Below, one piece after another: positions 17,980 through 26,457 of a stretch of 64,000 bases of DNA. The stretch covers positions 62,001-126,000 of the forward strand of contig CAKUUD010000003.1 in assembly GCA_934692675.1 (NCBI GenBank). The letters are read 5' to 3'. Every line of letters begins with the position of its first letter. Position 1 is the stretch's first letter. A program made the position numbers and the translations under genes. The notes under the pieces are model-generated. The model saw only the letters and a list, made by a program, of their open reading frames with translations, ran no database searches and was not told the DNA's origin. This DNA comes from an uncultured Eubacteriales bacterium. GTDB lineage: Bacteria; Bacillota; Clostridia; Oscillospirales; Acutalibacteraceae.

Positions 17980-19788
17980 ATGATAGAAAAAGATAGAATC
18001 CGCAACTTTAGTATTATTGCCCATATTGACCACGGCAAATCAACCCTTGCAGATAGAATCCTCGAGCTCACTGACGCAGTTTCGAAGCGCGAAATGGAGA
18101 GCCAGCTTTTGGATAATATGGATCTTGAAAGGGAACGCGGAATAACGATAAAATCCCACGCCGTAAGCCTCCTTTACAAGGCTGATGACGGCGAGGAATA
18201 TCTTTTCAATTTGATTGACACTCCCGGCCATGTCGATTTTAATTACGAAGTTTCAAGGTCGCTCGCTGCCTGCGAAGGTGCTATCTTGGTTGTTGACGCG
18301 TCTCAGGGAATAGAAGCTCAAACTCTTGCCAACACTTATTTGGCGCTTGATGCCGGGCTTGAGATAATCCCTGTAATTAATAAAATAGACTTGCCCAGTG
18401 CCGAGCCCGACAGAGTGTGCCAGGAAGTTGAAGACGTTATCGGAATTCCTGCCGAAGACGCACCCAGAATTTCAGCCAAAACAGGTCAAAATGTCAAAGA
18501 TGTACTTGAAAGCATTGTTAAGAATGTCCCGCCTCCAAAAGGCGACGATAACGCACCTTTAAAAGCTCTTATTTTCGATTCGTATTACGACGCATATAAA
18601 GGCGTGGTGGTGTATGTAAGAATAATGGACGGCACTGTAAAAGTCGGCGATAAAATCAAATTTATGGCAGGCGGCGGAGAGTTTACCGTTACTGAATGCG
18701 GTCTTTCAAAAGCTACCAATCTCGAAAATACCGGCAGCCTTTGCGCCGGAGAAGTCGGATATATCGCAGCCTCCATTAAAACCGTCAGCATGGCGCATGT
18801 GGGTGATACCATCACTTTGGAAAACAATCCTGCGGACAGCCCTCTCCCGGGCTACAGAGAGGTAAGCCCGATGGTTTTCTGTGGAATTTATCCTCTTGAT
18901 GGTTCCAAATACGGCGATCTCAAAGATGCTTTAGAAAAATTAAAACTAAACGACGCCGCTCTTTGCTATGAGCCCGAAACTTCCACTGCACTGGGATTTG
19001 GATTCCGCTGCGGATTTTTGGGACTTCTTCACATGGAAATAATCGAAGAACGCCTTGAAAGAGAGTATAATCTAGACCTAATAACCACCGCTCCGAGCGT
19101 TATTTACAAGATAACCCTTACCGATTCCAGCACGATTTATATCGATAACCCCATAAATTACCCCTCTCCGAGCAATATCCAAAAGTCGGAAGAGCCCATA
19201 ACAAACGCTCATATTTACGCTCCTTCAAAATATATCGGAGCAATAATGGAGCTTTGCCAGGAAAGACGCGGCGTCTTTGTCGATATGAAATATATAGACT
19301 CCGAAAGAGTGGATATTCATTATAAATTGCCTCTTAACGAGATTGTCTACGATTTCTTTGACGCTTTAAAATCCAATACAAAAGGCTATGCATCATTCGA
19401 CTATGAAATGGCGGGATACCAAGATTCCGACCTCGTGAAAATGGATATCATGCTCGCCGGCGAAGTTGTAGATGCGTTGTCGTTCATAATTCACAGGGAT
19501 AAAGCCTATCAAAGGGCCAGAAAAATGACCGAAAAACTAAAAGAAAAAATCCCGCGTCAACTTTTCGAAGTGCCTATTCAAGCGTGCATAGGCGGCAAAA
19601 TTATTGCCAGAGAAACTGTTAAAGCCATGAGGAAAGACGTTCTCGCAAAATGCTATGGGGGAGATATTACGCGTAAAAAGAAACTCCTTGAAAAGCAAAA
19701 AGAAGGTAAAAAACGAATGAGGCAACTCGGAAAAGTTGAAATTCCTCAAGATGCGTTCATGTCGGTTCTTAAACTTGATGAAGATTAA
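17980..19788 (+). CDS. lepA: Elongation factor 4 (LepA)
   Basis: LepA is a ribosome-associated GTPase linked to back-translocation and 30S biogenesis. The start at 17980 is chosen because TAAGGAGA lies just upstream, giving 602 residues, the normal length; an in-frame ATG at 17950 lacks a site. Motifs: AHIDHGKSTLADRI, RGITIKSHAVSL, DTPGHVDFNYEV, NKIDLP, and the C-terminal LepA-specific domain with GGDITRKKKLLEKQKEGKKR near the end. hemW follows after 21 bp, a common lepA-hemW order. Confidence 0.97.
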   Translation: MIEKDRIRNFSIIAHIDHGKSTLADRILELTDAVSKREMESQLLDNMDLERERGITIKSHAVSLLYKADDGEEYLFNLIDTPGHVDFNYEVSRSLAACEGAILVVDASQGIEAQTLANTYLALDAGLEIIPVINKIDLPSAEPDRVCQEVEDVIGIPAEDAPRISAKTGQNVKDVLESIVKNVPPPKGDDNAPLKALIFDSYYDAYKGVVVYVRIMDGTVKVGDKIKFMAGGGEFTVTECGLSKATNLENTGSLCAGEVGYIAASIKTVSMAHVGDTITLENNPADSPLPGYREVSPMVFCGIYPLDGSKYGDLKDALEKLKLNDAALCYEPETSTALGFGFRCGFLGLLHMEIIEERLEREYNLDLITTAPSVIYKITLTDSSTIYIDNPINYPSPSNIQKSEEPITNAHIYAPSKYIGAIMELCQERRGVFVDMKYIDSERVDIHYKLPLNEIVYDFFDALKSNTKGYASFDYEMAGYQDSDLVKMDIMLAGEVVDALSFIIHRDKAYQRARKMTEKLKEKIPRQLFEVPIQACIGGKIIARETVKAMRKDVLAKCYGGDITRKKKLLEKQKEGKKRMRQLGKVEIPQDAFMSVLKLDED

Positions 19789-19809
19789 TAAATAAGGGCA
19801 GGTGTTTTA

Positions 19810-20913
19810 ATGCATAAAGATTTTTTGGGTGTTTATATCCATGTCCCTTTTTGCAAAAGCAAATGCCCTTATTGCGATTTTTATTCAGTCACTTTTTCTG
19901 AAGATCTAATCGAAAAATATATAAAAACCGTTTGCGATGAGCTTTTTAGGTACTCTCTTCAAACTGATAAAACAGTTGATACGATATATTTTGGTGGAGG
20001 CACTCCCAGCTTATTGAGTACCAGACATATTTCTAAAATTTTGGAAAATATTCAAAAAAATTTCAAAATTTCAAACCCTGAAATCACCATGGAAATCAAT
20101 CCCGCCGACTGCGATATTCAATATTTCAGAGAAACAAAAAATATGGGTGTGAATCGCATATCCCTCGGCGTGCAGTCTTTTGAGGATTCTCAGCTTAAAA
20201 TTTTAGGCCGCAGGCATACCGTAGAAGATTCTGTTAAGTCATTTGAAAATATTAAATCTGTTGGGATAAATAATATTTCTTTTGATTTCATGCTTGGCAT
20301 TCCCGGGCAAAGTTTCAAAGGAATAGACAGGTTTTTTGATTTTTGCGAAAATAATTTTGTGCCGCATATTTCTGCGTATATTTTGAAAATTGAAAAAGGC
20401 ACTCCGTATTTTTATAATAAGAAAAATTTCATTTTCCCGACGGATGATCAATCTGCCGACATGTACGAATATGTTTGTAAAAAGGCGAAAAAAATCGGGT
20501 ATAATCATTATGAAATTTCTAATTTTTCTTATGATAATTTCGAAAGTCGCCATAATACGAAATATTGGAATCTGGACGAATATATCGGCGTAGGGCCGGG
20601 CGCTCACAGCTTATTTGAAAATAAAAGATTTTATTATTCCCGCAATTTATCCGAGTTCATTAATGCTCCCAAAACTTTAAACGAAGGAATTTTTGAACCC
20701 GAAAAAGAATATATCATGCTGGCTCTCAGAACCAAAAAAGGAATAATTAACGAAGAATTCAAAAAAAAATTTAATAAAGATATACCCCAAAAATACCTCG
20801 AAAGGGCCGAAAAATTTTTAAAATATGGCATGATTGACAAATTTGATGGAGGGTTTAGAATCGCAGAGAGTAGCTTTTTGTTGTCCAATGTTGTCATCTC
20901 TGAAATAATATAA
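19810..20913 (+). CDS. hemW: Radical SAM protein HemW (heme chaperone-like)
   Basis: HemW resembles oxygen-independent coproporphyrinogen oxidase but is regarded as a heme-binding/insertion protein. The 367-residue product has the radical-SAM cluster motif CKSKCPYCDF at residues 15-24, TIYFGGGTPSLLS near 60, and VNRISLGVQSFEDSQLKILG near 117, all typical. The C-terminal HemN-like domain is present (GVGPGAHSLF). The gene follows lepA. Confidence 0.93.
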   Translation: MHKDFLGVYIHVPFCKSKCPYCDFYSVTFSEDLIEKYIKTVCDELFRYSLQTDKTVDTIYFGGGTPSLLSTRHISKILENIQKNFKISNPEITMEINPADCDIQYFRETKNMGVNRISLGVQSFEDSQLKILGRRHTVEDSVKSFENIKSVGINNISFDFMLGIPGQSFKGIDRFFDFCENNFVPHISAYILKIEKGTPYFYNKKNFIFPTDDQSADMYEYVCKKAKKIGYNHYEISNFSYDNFESRHNTKYWNLDEYIGVGPGAHSLFENKRFYYSRNLSEFINAPKTLNEGIFEPEKEYIMLALRTKKGIINEEFKKKFNKDIPQKYLERAEKFLKYGMIDKFDGGFRIAESSFLLSNVVISEII

Positions 20914-20939
20914 AATTTTAAAAAATATGAAAAAATATG

Positions 20940-20969
20940 TTGACAAAAGTTTTAACACTATGATATAAT
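20940..20969 (+). promoter_or_regulatory. Promoter of the tRNA-Met/tRNA-Glu genes
   Basis: TTGACA at 20940-20945, an 18-bp spacer and TATAAT at 20964-20969, 40 bp before the first tRNA. Confidence 0.75.
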
Positions 20970-21008
20970 GAAATCGTTGTGTGACACATACAATGTGGTT
21001 GTGAAGAT

Positions 21009-21085
21009 GGCGGCATAGCTCAGTTGGCTAGAGCATTCGGTTCATACCCGAAGTGTCGATGGTTCGAGTCCATCTGTCGCTACCA
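21009..21085 (+). tRNA. tRNA-Met (CAT), elongator
   Basis: A 77-nt cloverleaf with encoded CCA. The acceptor stem GGCGGCA pairs with TGTCGCT (two G-U pairs) and the anticodon loop is TTCATAC on a TTCGG/CCGAA stem. The elongator is preferred over initiator because the stem lacks the three G-C pairs, and over Ile2 because a better Ile2 candidate lies at 24303. Confidence 0.93.
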
Positions 21086-21098
21086 TAACATTTTTAAT

Positions 21099-21173
21099 GG
21101 CCCGGTGGTCAAGCGGTTAAGACACCGCCCTTTCACGGCGGTAACACGAGTTCGATTCTCGTCCGGGTCACCA
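21099..21173 (+). tRNA. tRNA-Glu (TTC), copy 1
   Basis: A 75-nt cloverleaf with CCA. The acceptor GGCCCGG pairs with CCGGGTC and the anticodon loop CTTTCAC reads TTC. It is 13 bp after tRNA-Met and identical to copy 2 at 21606. Confidence 0.95.
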
Positions 21174-21199
21174 TTTTTGAAAGTTTTACTGGTGAATAT

Positions 21200-21562
21200 G
21201 TGCATAAATTGAACTTTATAAATAATCCTAAACTTCCTCTATTTAAGTATATAGTTAATGGTAGTAAGAAGGCCGAAGGACGTGTATTATCAGACTATAT
21301 TAGGAGCTTTAAAATAGGGGAAGAACTTTTATTACAAGCATCCAAAGAGTTTGTTGTTTGTGAGATTTCTTATTTGAATTTTTATAAAAGTTTTGAAGAC
21401 ATGTTAAATGCCGAAGGTTTCAAAAATATGATTCCATTTGCTCAGTCTTTCGATGAAGCTCTTAGAGTTTACAATAGTTTTCCAGGCGCCAATAGAGTCA
21501 AGAAAAATGGCTGCTGCGCTATTGGTATAAAATATCTAAGGGGAGAGATTTTAGGAGCATAA
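21200..21562 (+). CDS. ASCH-domain protein
   Basis: A 120-residue protein that looks like an ASCH (PUA-like beta-barrel) domain: SFKIGEELLLQ, then YKSFEDMLNAEGFKNMIPFAQSFDEALRVYN and a final beta strand GCCAIGIKYL. ASCH proteins are inferred to bind RNA or nucleosides, and the YqfB branch deaminates acetylated cytidine; which applies here is unknown. The start is a GTG at 21200 with GGTGA a few bases upstream; a TTG at 21209 is an alternative. The gene lies between two identical tRNA-Glu genes, 26 bp after the first, so it may be expressed from the tRNA promoter. Confidence 0.75.
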   Translation: MHKLNFINNPKLPLFKYIVNGSKKAEGRVLSDYIRSFKIGEELLLQASKEFVVCEISYLNFYKSFEDMLNAEGFKNMIPFAQSFDEALRVYNSFPGANRVKKNGCCAIGIKYLRGEILGA

Positions 21563-21565
21563 CTC

Positions 21566-21594
21566 GGGTGGCTTGAGCCCATCTGTTGCTACCA
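21566..21594 (+). pseudogene. Degenerate 3' fragment of tRNA-Met
   Basis: The T-arm and acceptor 3' strand of the tRNA at 21009 recur here with a few substitutions, ending in GTTGCTACCA followed by nearly the same spacer leading into tRNA-Glu copy 2. No 5' half is present, so it cannot fold as a tRNA. It marks the left edge of a duplicated segment. Confidence 0.7.
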
Positions 21595-21605
21595 TAATAT
21601 TTTAT

Positions 21606-21680
21606 GGCCCGGTGGTCAAGCGGTTAAGACACCGCCCTTTCACGGCGGTAACACGAGTTCGATTCTCGTCCGGGTCACCA
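21606..21680 (+). tRNA. tRNA-Glu (TTC), copy 2
   Basis: Identical over all 75 nt to the copy at 21099, including the encoded CCA. It is preceded by the tRNA-Met fragment and followed by a terminator. Confidence 0.95.
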
Positions 21681-21700
21681 CCGCTTCGATTAAAGTTTTT

Positions 21701-21735
21701 AAAAAGCTGTCGCTTCAATCTGCGACAGCTTTTTA
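21701..21735 (+). terminator. Terminator of the tRNA-Glu/ASCH unit
   Basis: A 13-bp stem, AAAAAGCTGTCGC 21701-21713 with GCGACAGCTTTTT 21722-21734, with an 8-nt loop. Confidence 0.88.
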
Positions 21736-21785
21736 TTATTCTTATAATAAATTCCTTTGCCTAGGCACGATTTTTGATAGAATTA

Positions 21786-22748
21786 TTAAATATTTCTGTT
21801 TAGTATACCAAGGTATCTTTCGAAATCTTTTGGCGTAGTCCATTCCGATATATTAGACAAAATATTTTCATTGATTTCAGTAAACTTATCAGACGCCGTA
21901 TCTATGGATTTAATAATACGTTCCTCTTCTTTTGAAATTTTTTCTATTTTAGCAGTTAACTCTGAAACTGCACCCATTTTATCTATAGTTTCTTTTAAAG
22001 GTTTTTTTATATCACTATTCGACCAACCTAAGTTCTCGAGGGTATCTTTAGAATAAGGAGGGTTGGAAATATTTTCTTGAGTGGGTATTAATGCTTCGTT
22101 ATAAACATGAATGTCCATATTTAACTTAGATTCCACATCTAGAAGTTTTTTAACGGCTAGTAATATTTTTGCCAAAGTGGTATTATCGTTAGTTCTTTGT
22201 GCCTTGGTAAGTTCCGCATTGAATTTTTCAATATTTGTTAGATCTTTACGAAGTGCACTGGCAGCACCCCGGAGTTGTTTTGCTTTCGCCAGTTCTTTTA
22301 TAAGAGCTTCTACATATTCACTAGTTTCTTTTTCTTTTTCTTCTACAGCTTTTAGGTATTTTAAAGCATCTGTAAATGGGTTTTGAAAATTGTTTAATTT
22401 GTCGGTAAGCTTTGATAGATCGTTATTGGATATAAAGTTCTTTTCGATATTCTTATTGATCTTGGCCTTGAGTTTTTCGGCCTTTTTTACTTGTTTGTAC
22501 CCATCTCTAGCTTTTTCAGCCAACGCGATCCTTTTGTTAAATAAGTTATCATAGTCTTTGATTTGTTGAGTTAAATCTTTCAAGGGTGTAGGTAGAATTT
22601 CTGCATTTTGATCATTATAGTATTCCTTGGAAATGGTACTTCTTGTTGACTGGTTGATATTTTCTACATATTTCATTTTTTTGGTTTTAGTAGCCGTTGG
22701 CCTTTTACTAATAAGTTTAATAAGAGACCTAATTGATAGTTTTGACAT
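21786..22748 (-). CDS. Lys/Glu-rich coiled-coil protein, 320 residues
   Basis: I do not recognise a family. The protein is soluble-looking, has a basic N-terminus (SIRSLIKLISKRP, residues 5-17) and then long helical stretches with coiled-coil character at about 65-190 and 255-305. There is no signal peptide, no clear membrane segment and no cysteine. Its ATG overlaps the stop of the upstream 144-residue gene (TAATG), so the two are translationally coupled. It resembles in style, not in alignable sequence, the coiled-coil proteins at 34.1, 39.0 and 62.3 kb. The C-terminus is WTTPKDFERYLGILNRNI. Confidence 0.75.
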   Translation of the reverse strand: MSKLSIRSLIKLISKRPTATKTKKMKYVENINQSTRSTISKEYYNDQNAEILPTPLKDLTQQIKDYDNLFNKRIALAEKARDGYKQVKKAEKLKAKINKNIEKNFISNNDLSKLTDKLNNFQNPFTDALKYLKAVEEKEKETSEYVEALIKELAKAKQLRGAASALRKDLTNIEKFNAELTKAQRTNDNTTLAKILLAVKKLLDVESKLNMDIHVYNEALIPTQENISNPPYSKDTLENLGWSNSDIKKPLKETIDKMGAVSELTAKIEKISKEEERIIKSIDTASDKFTEINENILSNISEWTTPKDFERYLGILNRNI

Positions 22749-23179
22749 TAGTAGATCCCTCCATTCTTCATAGTATCAATCTCTGGAGTAATGTTAATCT
22801 CCTGGCTAGCGTCAACTTTCTTTGTGGAGGTAGTAATTTCCTGGTGATATATATTAAATTTCAGTTCGTTTTCTTTACTAAACTGATTGCTAGGAATAAT
22901 GGCCTTGTACAATTCCGATAATTTTTCTACGTCAAAATAATTTCCGGATTTTTTGTTACTGTTCTTAGTTTTCATGTTGTTATTCATTTCTTTTATAATC
23001 TTGTCATAGGATTTTTTTAATTCTTGTTTCAATTGCCTGCATTTTGCTGATTTTTCTTCCAGGTCTTTGATGGTTTGATTTAAACCTTCTATATTCTGAT
23101 CTATTATGTTGGCATTTTTTTCAGATATCTCTGTTGCTTCAGACACACTTGTTTCAGTAGTTATATTCGTCTTCGGCAT
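22748..23179 (-). CDS. Small coiled-coil protein coupled to the 320-residue gene
   Basis: Unknown function. An acidic Ser/Thr-rich N-terminus leads to a helical, Lys/Glu-rich segment at about 25-75 and a disordered-looking tail (STKKVDASQEINITPEID). Two ATGs are possible; the one at 23179 (143 residues) is 9 nt after AAGGAAG and is preferred over that at 23188, which abuts the site. It has a near-consensus promoter and is the first gene of a two-gene operon. Confidence 0.7.
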   Translation of the reverse strand: MPKTNITTETSVSEATEISEKNANIIDQNIEGLNQTIKDLEEKSAKCRQLKQELKKSYDKIIKEMNNNMKTKNSNKKSGNYFDVEKLSELYKAIIPSNQFSKENELKFNIYHQEITTSTKKVDASQEINITPEIDTMKNGGIY

Positions 23180-23214
23180 AAGTTTCATCTTCCTTTCGCT
23201 TTTATTTTATGTAT

Positions 23215-23243
23215 ATAATACATATATTTTTTAAAAATGTCAA
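23215..23243 (-). promoter_or_regulatory. Promoter of the coiled-coil gene pair
   Basis: On the minus strand, TTGACA 23238-23243, a 17-bp spacer and TATTAT 23215-23220, about 36 bp before the start codon. Confidence 0.78.
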
Positions 23244-23354
23244 TATATTTTATATATTTTATCCTGAATTATTGCCCTCGCTTAAAAAATTTAAAATTAA
23301 TCAGAAAATCCTATTGTATAAAAAATGAAATGTGATAAAATGGTATTTGTATTC

Positions 23355-23431
23355 GGACGCATAGCTCAGCTGGTTAGAGCGTTCGCCTCACACGCGAGAG
23401 GTCAAGGGTTCGAGTCCCTTTGTGTCCACCA
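23355..23431 (+). tRNA. tRNA-Val (CAC)
   Basis: A 77-nt cloverleaf with CCA. The acceptor GGACGCA pairs with TGTGTCC and the anticodon loop CTCACAC reads CAC. Confidence 0.94.
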
Positions 23432-23454
23432 ATTTTTAATTACAGCTTTAATAA

Positions 23455-23490
23455 AAACATCCCTCGGACAGCCCGGGGGACGTTTATTTT
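23455..23490 (+). terminator. Terminator after tRNA-Val
   Basis: A 13-bp GC-rich stem with one mismatch (23455-23467 with 23473-23485) and a T-rich tail, 24 bp after the tRNA. Confidence 0.82.
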
Positions 23491-23609
23491 TGATAAAGTT
23501 AACTATTAAGTAAAAAAAATTAGTGATTAAACTTTTAAAATCTAAAGTGTTAGATTTTATATTTTTCTATGATATAATCATTCTGACGAAAAGATTAGAG
23601 GGTGAAATT

Positions 23610-24032
23610 ATGTGCAGTAAAATAGATAATGTGCAACTTAAACTGATAAAAGCAATTCGGATGTTAGTGTTTCTTTGCGCTGTGGCATCTCTTTTGGCGG
23701 GGATATGGATAACATATTCTACGAAAGTTTTATTTTCGTCCAGAGCATCTTTAGCCTTAGTGCTTGGCGCTTCTGTTTTGACCTGTATATATACATTCAA
23801 TAAGGATTTAAAAGAAAATAAGATAGATGGTACGCGTTCAATAGCTTATTTTTTATCTCTTGGGAGATGTATCTTTTTTAGTTTGACTTTATATGGAATA
23901 ATGGAAAATAATATGGCGCTTATAATTCTTTTTGCTTCGTTGGCGGTATTATTTATATTTCTTCCCGTGTGGTATATTGATTTACAAAATCGTTTAAAAG
24001 CCATTAGGGATGAAAATGATAAAAATGATTAG
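23610..24032 (+). CDS. Small membrane protein with four predicted helices
   Basis: A 140-residue protein of unknown function. Four hydrophobic segments lie at about 17-37, 44-60, 77-97 and 101-119, and the ends are charged (DLQNRLKAIRDENDKND). The start at 23610 follows AGAGGGTGA; upstream in-frame codons back to 23523 have no site and run through a likely promoter (TATAAT at about 23573). I see no motif of a known transporter. It stands alone between tRNA genes. Confidence 0.65.
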   Translation: MCSKIDNVQLKLIKAIRMLVFLCAVASLLAGIWITYSTKVLFSSRASLALVLGASVLTCIYTFNKDLKENKIDGTRSIAYFLSLGRCIFFSLTLYGIMENNMALIILFASLAVLFIFLPVWYIDLQNRLKAIRDENDKND

Positions 24033-24160
24033 ATCAAACGATAATGTTGTTCCCTCGACACTTTTGGAAATAGCAACTAATGGATGTGGGGAACAGTTTG
24101 CGGATGGTTCCAATATTTATAAGCCTTGAGAAGATTAATTAAAAAATATATGCAAAACAG

Positions 24161-24199
24161 AAATGCGACCGTCCATAAAGCTCGACCGGTCGCATTTTT
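24161..24199 (+). terminator. Terminator after the small membrane protein
   Basis: AAATGCGACCG 24161-24171 pairs with CGGTCGCATTT 24187-24197, followed by T residues. The preceding 24033-24160 shows no convincing gene. Confidence 0.85.
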
Positions 24200-24218
24200 C
24201 AAATGGTAGAAAATAAAA

Positions 24219-24274
24219 AAAATCGGCTAAAATTAGCCTTAAAAAACACGAAAAGCCCAGTATTACTGGGCTTT
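24219..24274 (-). terminator. Two tandem hairpins after tRNA-Ile
   Basis: Downstream of the minus-strand tRNA are a hairpin AAAGCCCAGTA/TACTGGGCTTT at about 24251-24274 and a second, GGCTAA/TTAGCC, ending in a long T run (minus strand) at 24219-24245. Either can terminate the tRNA transcript. Confidence 0.65.
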
Positions 24275-24302
24275 CAAATGTATCAATATCTGTATACTGA
24301 TT

Positions 24303-24379
24303 TGGTGGGCCATCTAGGACTCGAACCTAGGACCGACCGGTTATGAGCCGGTTGCTCTAACCAACTGAGCTAATGGCCC
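24303..24379 (-). tRNA. tRNA-Ile2 (CAT, lysidine-type) candidate
   Basis: A 77-nt cloverleaf with CCA. The acceptor is GGGCCAT/ATGGCCC and the anticodon loop CTCATAA reads CAT. The acceptor stem and loop match the minor isoleucine tRNA (C34 modified to lysidine) better than methionine tRNAs. tilS is outside the window. Confidence 0.8.
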
Positions 24380-24607
24380 GAAGCAATTTAAAAATCACTT
24401 ACAGAATGATTATATTATATGTGTATGATTTTGTCAAGAAATATATTTGATATTTTATGAGAAAAAAATATGCAATTTATCCAAATGTGGATTCAAATTG
24501 TAATTATATATTTCAAAATGTATTTTTGGGATATCTTTATAATATTAATTTATGGTATAATTGCAGGGTAGATAAATAATTTTTAAAATAATGTGAAGGT
24601 GTAAAAT

Positions 24608-26395
24608 ATGGATAGTACAACTCAGCCTGCTGCTAAAAAATCAAAAAGGACTTCGCAGTCGTTTGCGCTCGGCGCAATGATTATGGCGGTAGGAATGATT
24701 ATCGTTAAGATTGCAGGTGCTGCTTTTAAGGTCCCCCTTGCGTATATTTTGGGAGGAGTAGGCTCCGGATATTTTAATATTGCATATAATCTTTATAATC
24801 CGCTTTACGCGCTCGCAACCGCGGGACTTCCTATAGCAATTTCTAGAATGGTCGCAAAAGATGTTGCGAATAATCGTTTCAAAGACGTAAAGATGATTCA
24901 TAAAATATCCGTCCCTATTTTTGTTACGACCGGCCTTATCGGCATGCTTCTGATGTTTTTGGGAGCACAAGCATGCGTTAATTTTACCAATTCTCCCGGA
25001 GCTTTATATTCCATAATAGTCTTGGCGCCGACTGTATTTTTTTCGTGCTTGATTTCAATATATAAAGGATATTACGAAGGGCTCAGGAACATGATTCCGA
25101 CAGCTGTTTCGGAAATAGTTGAAGCTATAGGAAAAGTAGTTTTCGGATTGGGATTCGCTTCCGCAGCGGTTGATTGCGGAATGAATGAATATTATAATTA
25201 CGGAACTGTTTTTGGAAAATATTGTGAAAACGAAATAATCGCCCAAGGCGCCACATTGCCTTTCGCTTCTGCGGGAGCTGTTTTGGGAATTACTCTTGGC
25301 TCTATTTCGGGCTTCCTGTATATATTTATCAAGTATAAAATCAGTGGCGACGGCATCACAGAGCACGAAATTCAAAATTCTGTAGAAGCTCGTCCCAGAA
25401 AAACACTTATAAAAATGCTCCTTAATATTGCTGTTCCGGTTGCACTGGGCGCTATAATTATGCAGCTTGCCGGCGCTATAGACGCTTTGCTTGTTTTGCG
25501 CAGATTGAATGATATCATGCAAACTTGCCCTAAACTTTTAATAGACGCATACGACGGAATAATTCCTGCCGAAGTAATTGCGGATGGTAAAATTCATAAT
25601 TTCCTCGCAGGATGCCTTGCCTATATGAATACCGTCACGATGCTTCTTCCTACTCTCACGCAAAGCATTTCTATAAGCGCTCTGCCGACTATAACCGCTG
25701 CGTGGGTCGGTGGCGTAAAAGAAAACATAAAGAAAAACATTGAAACAGTTATGAAAATCACCGCTATGATTGCATTCCCTGCAGGAATAGGTTTATCCGT
25801 GCTTTCGCACCCCATAATGAACTTGATTTACAACACTCTCGGCAAAAACACTCAACAAGGAGAAATATATATTTCTGCCGAAATAATGACCCTATACGCA
25901 ATCGGAATTATTTTTTCGGCAATGAGCACTCCTATATGTGGTATGCTCCAAGCCGTTGGGAAGCCAAATTACCCCGTGATAATTTTAACTATCGGAATGA
26001 TAATCAAAATTGTTCTAAATTACATCTTGGTGGGAATTCCGCAAATAAATATCCAAGGCGCAGGTATCGGGACTCTGGTTTGTTATTTGTTCATTTGCGT
26101 GGCAGGAATTTACCTTTTGGAACGAATAACTAAATGCAGATTCAATATAAAAAGTGTATTTATAAAACCGCTTATTTGCAGTATTCTCTGCGGCGCAGGA
26201 GCCTATGCAGGTTATGGATTGTTCTCAAGATTTATAAATTCAAAAATAGCAACCCTTATTGCTATAGTGATTGCAGTCCTTGTATATATCATCTCAATTT
26301 TTGCAACACGCACAGTAAACTCAGACGATTTGAAATCTATACCAAAATGTAAAAAAATTGTAAAAGTACTTGAAAAATGGCATTTGATAGGATAA
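24608..26395 (+). CDS. MOP-superfamily flippase of the SpoVB/YabM group
   Basis: A 595-residue, about 14-helix membrane protein of the polysaccharide-transporter/MurJ superfamily, expected to flip an undecaprenyl-linked precursor. The N-terminus has a short polar tail, then FALGAMIMAVGMIIVKIAGAAFKVPL, and the second half starts near MLLNIAVPVALGAIIM. In Bacillus, yabM (spoVB-like) precedes yabN (mazG), and here mazG follows directly, favouring the YabM/SpoVB group. AAGGTGT precedes the ATG. Whether it acts in vegetative wall synthesis or spore cortex formation is open. Confidence 0.88.
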   Translation: MDSTTQPAAKKSKRTSQSFALGAMIMAVGMIIVKIAGAAFKVPLAYILGGVGSGYFNIAYNLYNPLYALATAGLPIAISRMVAKDVANNRFKDVKMIHKISVPIFVTTGLIGMLLMFLGAQACVNFTNSPGALYSIIVLAPTVFFSCLISIYKGYYEGLRNMIPTAVSEIVEAIGKVVFGLGFASAAVDCGMNEYYNYGTVFGKYCENEIIAQGATLPFASAGAVLGITLGSISGFLYIFIKYKISGDGITEHEIQNSVEARPRKTLIKMLLNIAVPVALGAIIMQLAGAIDALLVLRRLNDIMQTCPKLLIDAYDGIIPAEVIADGKIHNFLAGCLAYMNTVTMLLPTLTQSISISALPTITAAWVGGVKENIKKNIETVMKITAMIAFPAGIGLSVLSHPIMNLIYNTLGKNTQQGEIYISAEIMTLYAIGIIFSAMSTPICGMLQAVGKPNYPVIILTIGMIIKIVLNYILVGIPQINIQGAGIGTLVCYLFICVAGIYLLERITKCRFNIKSVFIKPLICSILCGAGAYAGYGLFSRFINSKIATLIAIVIAVLVYIISIFATRTVNSDDLKSIPKCKKIVKVLEKWHLIG

Positions 26396-26437
26396 AATGT
26401 AAATATATGGTATTTTGCCATATATTTACATTTTTTT
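26394..26437 (+). terminator. Terminator after the flippase gene
   Basis: A perfect 16-bp stem (26395-26410 with 26418-26433), overlapping the stop codon, followed by TTTTT. Confidence 0.9.
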
Positions 26438-26457
26438 AATAGAGGGTAGGAGTTTAT

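Noticed and set aside
24010..24129. A 39-codon reading frame (ending NGCGEQFADGSNIYKP) overlapping the end of the small membrane protein gene.
   Set aside because: It has a marginal AGGG site only for an internal ATG, overlaps the upstream gene and resembles nothing known; not enough to call a gene.
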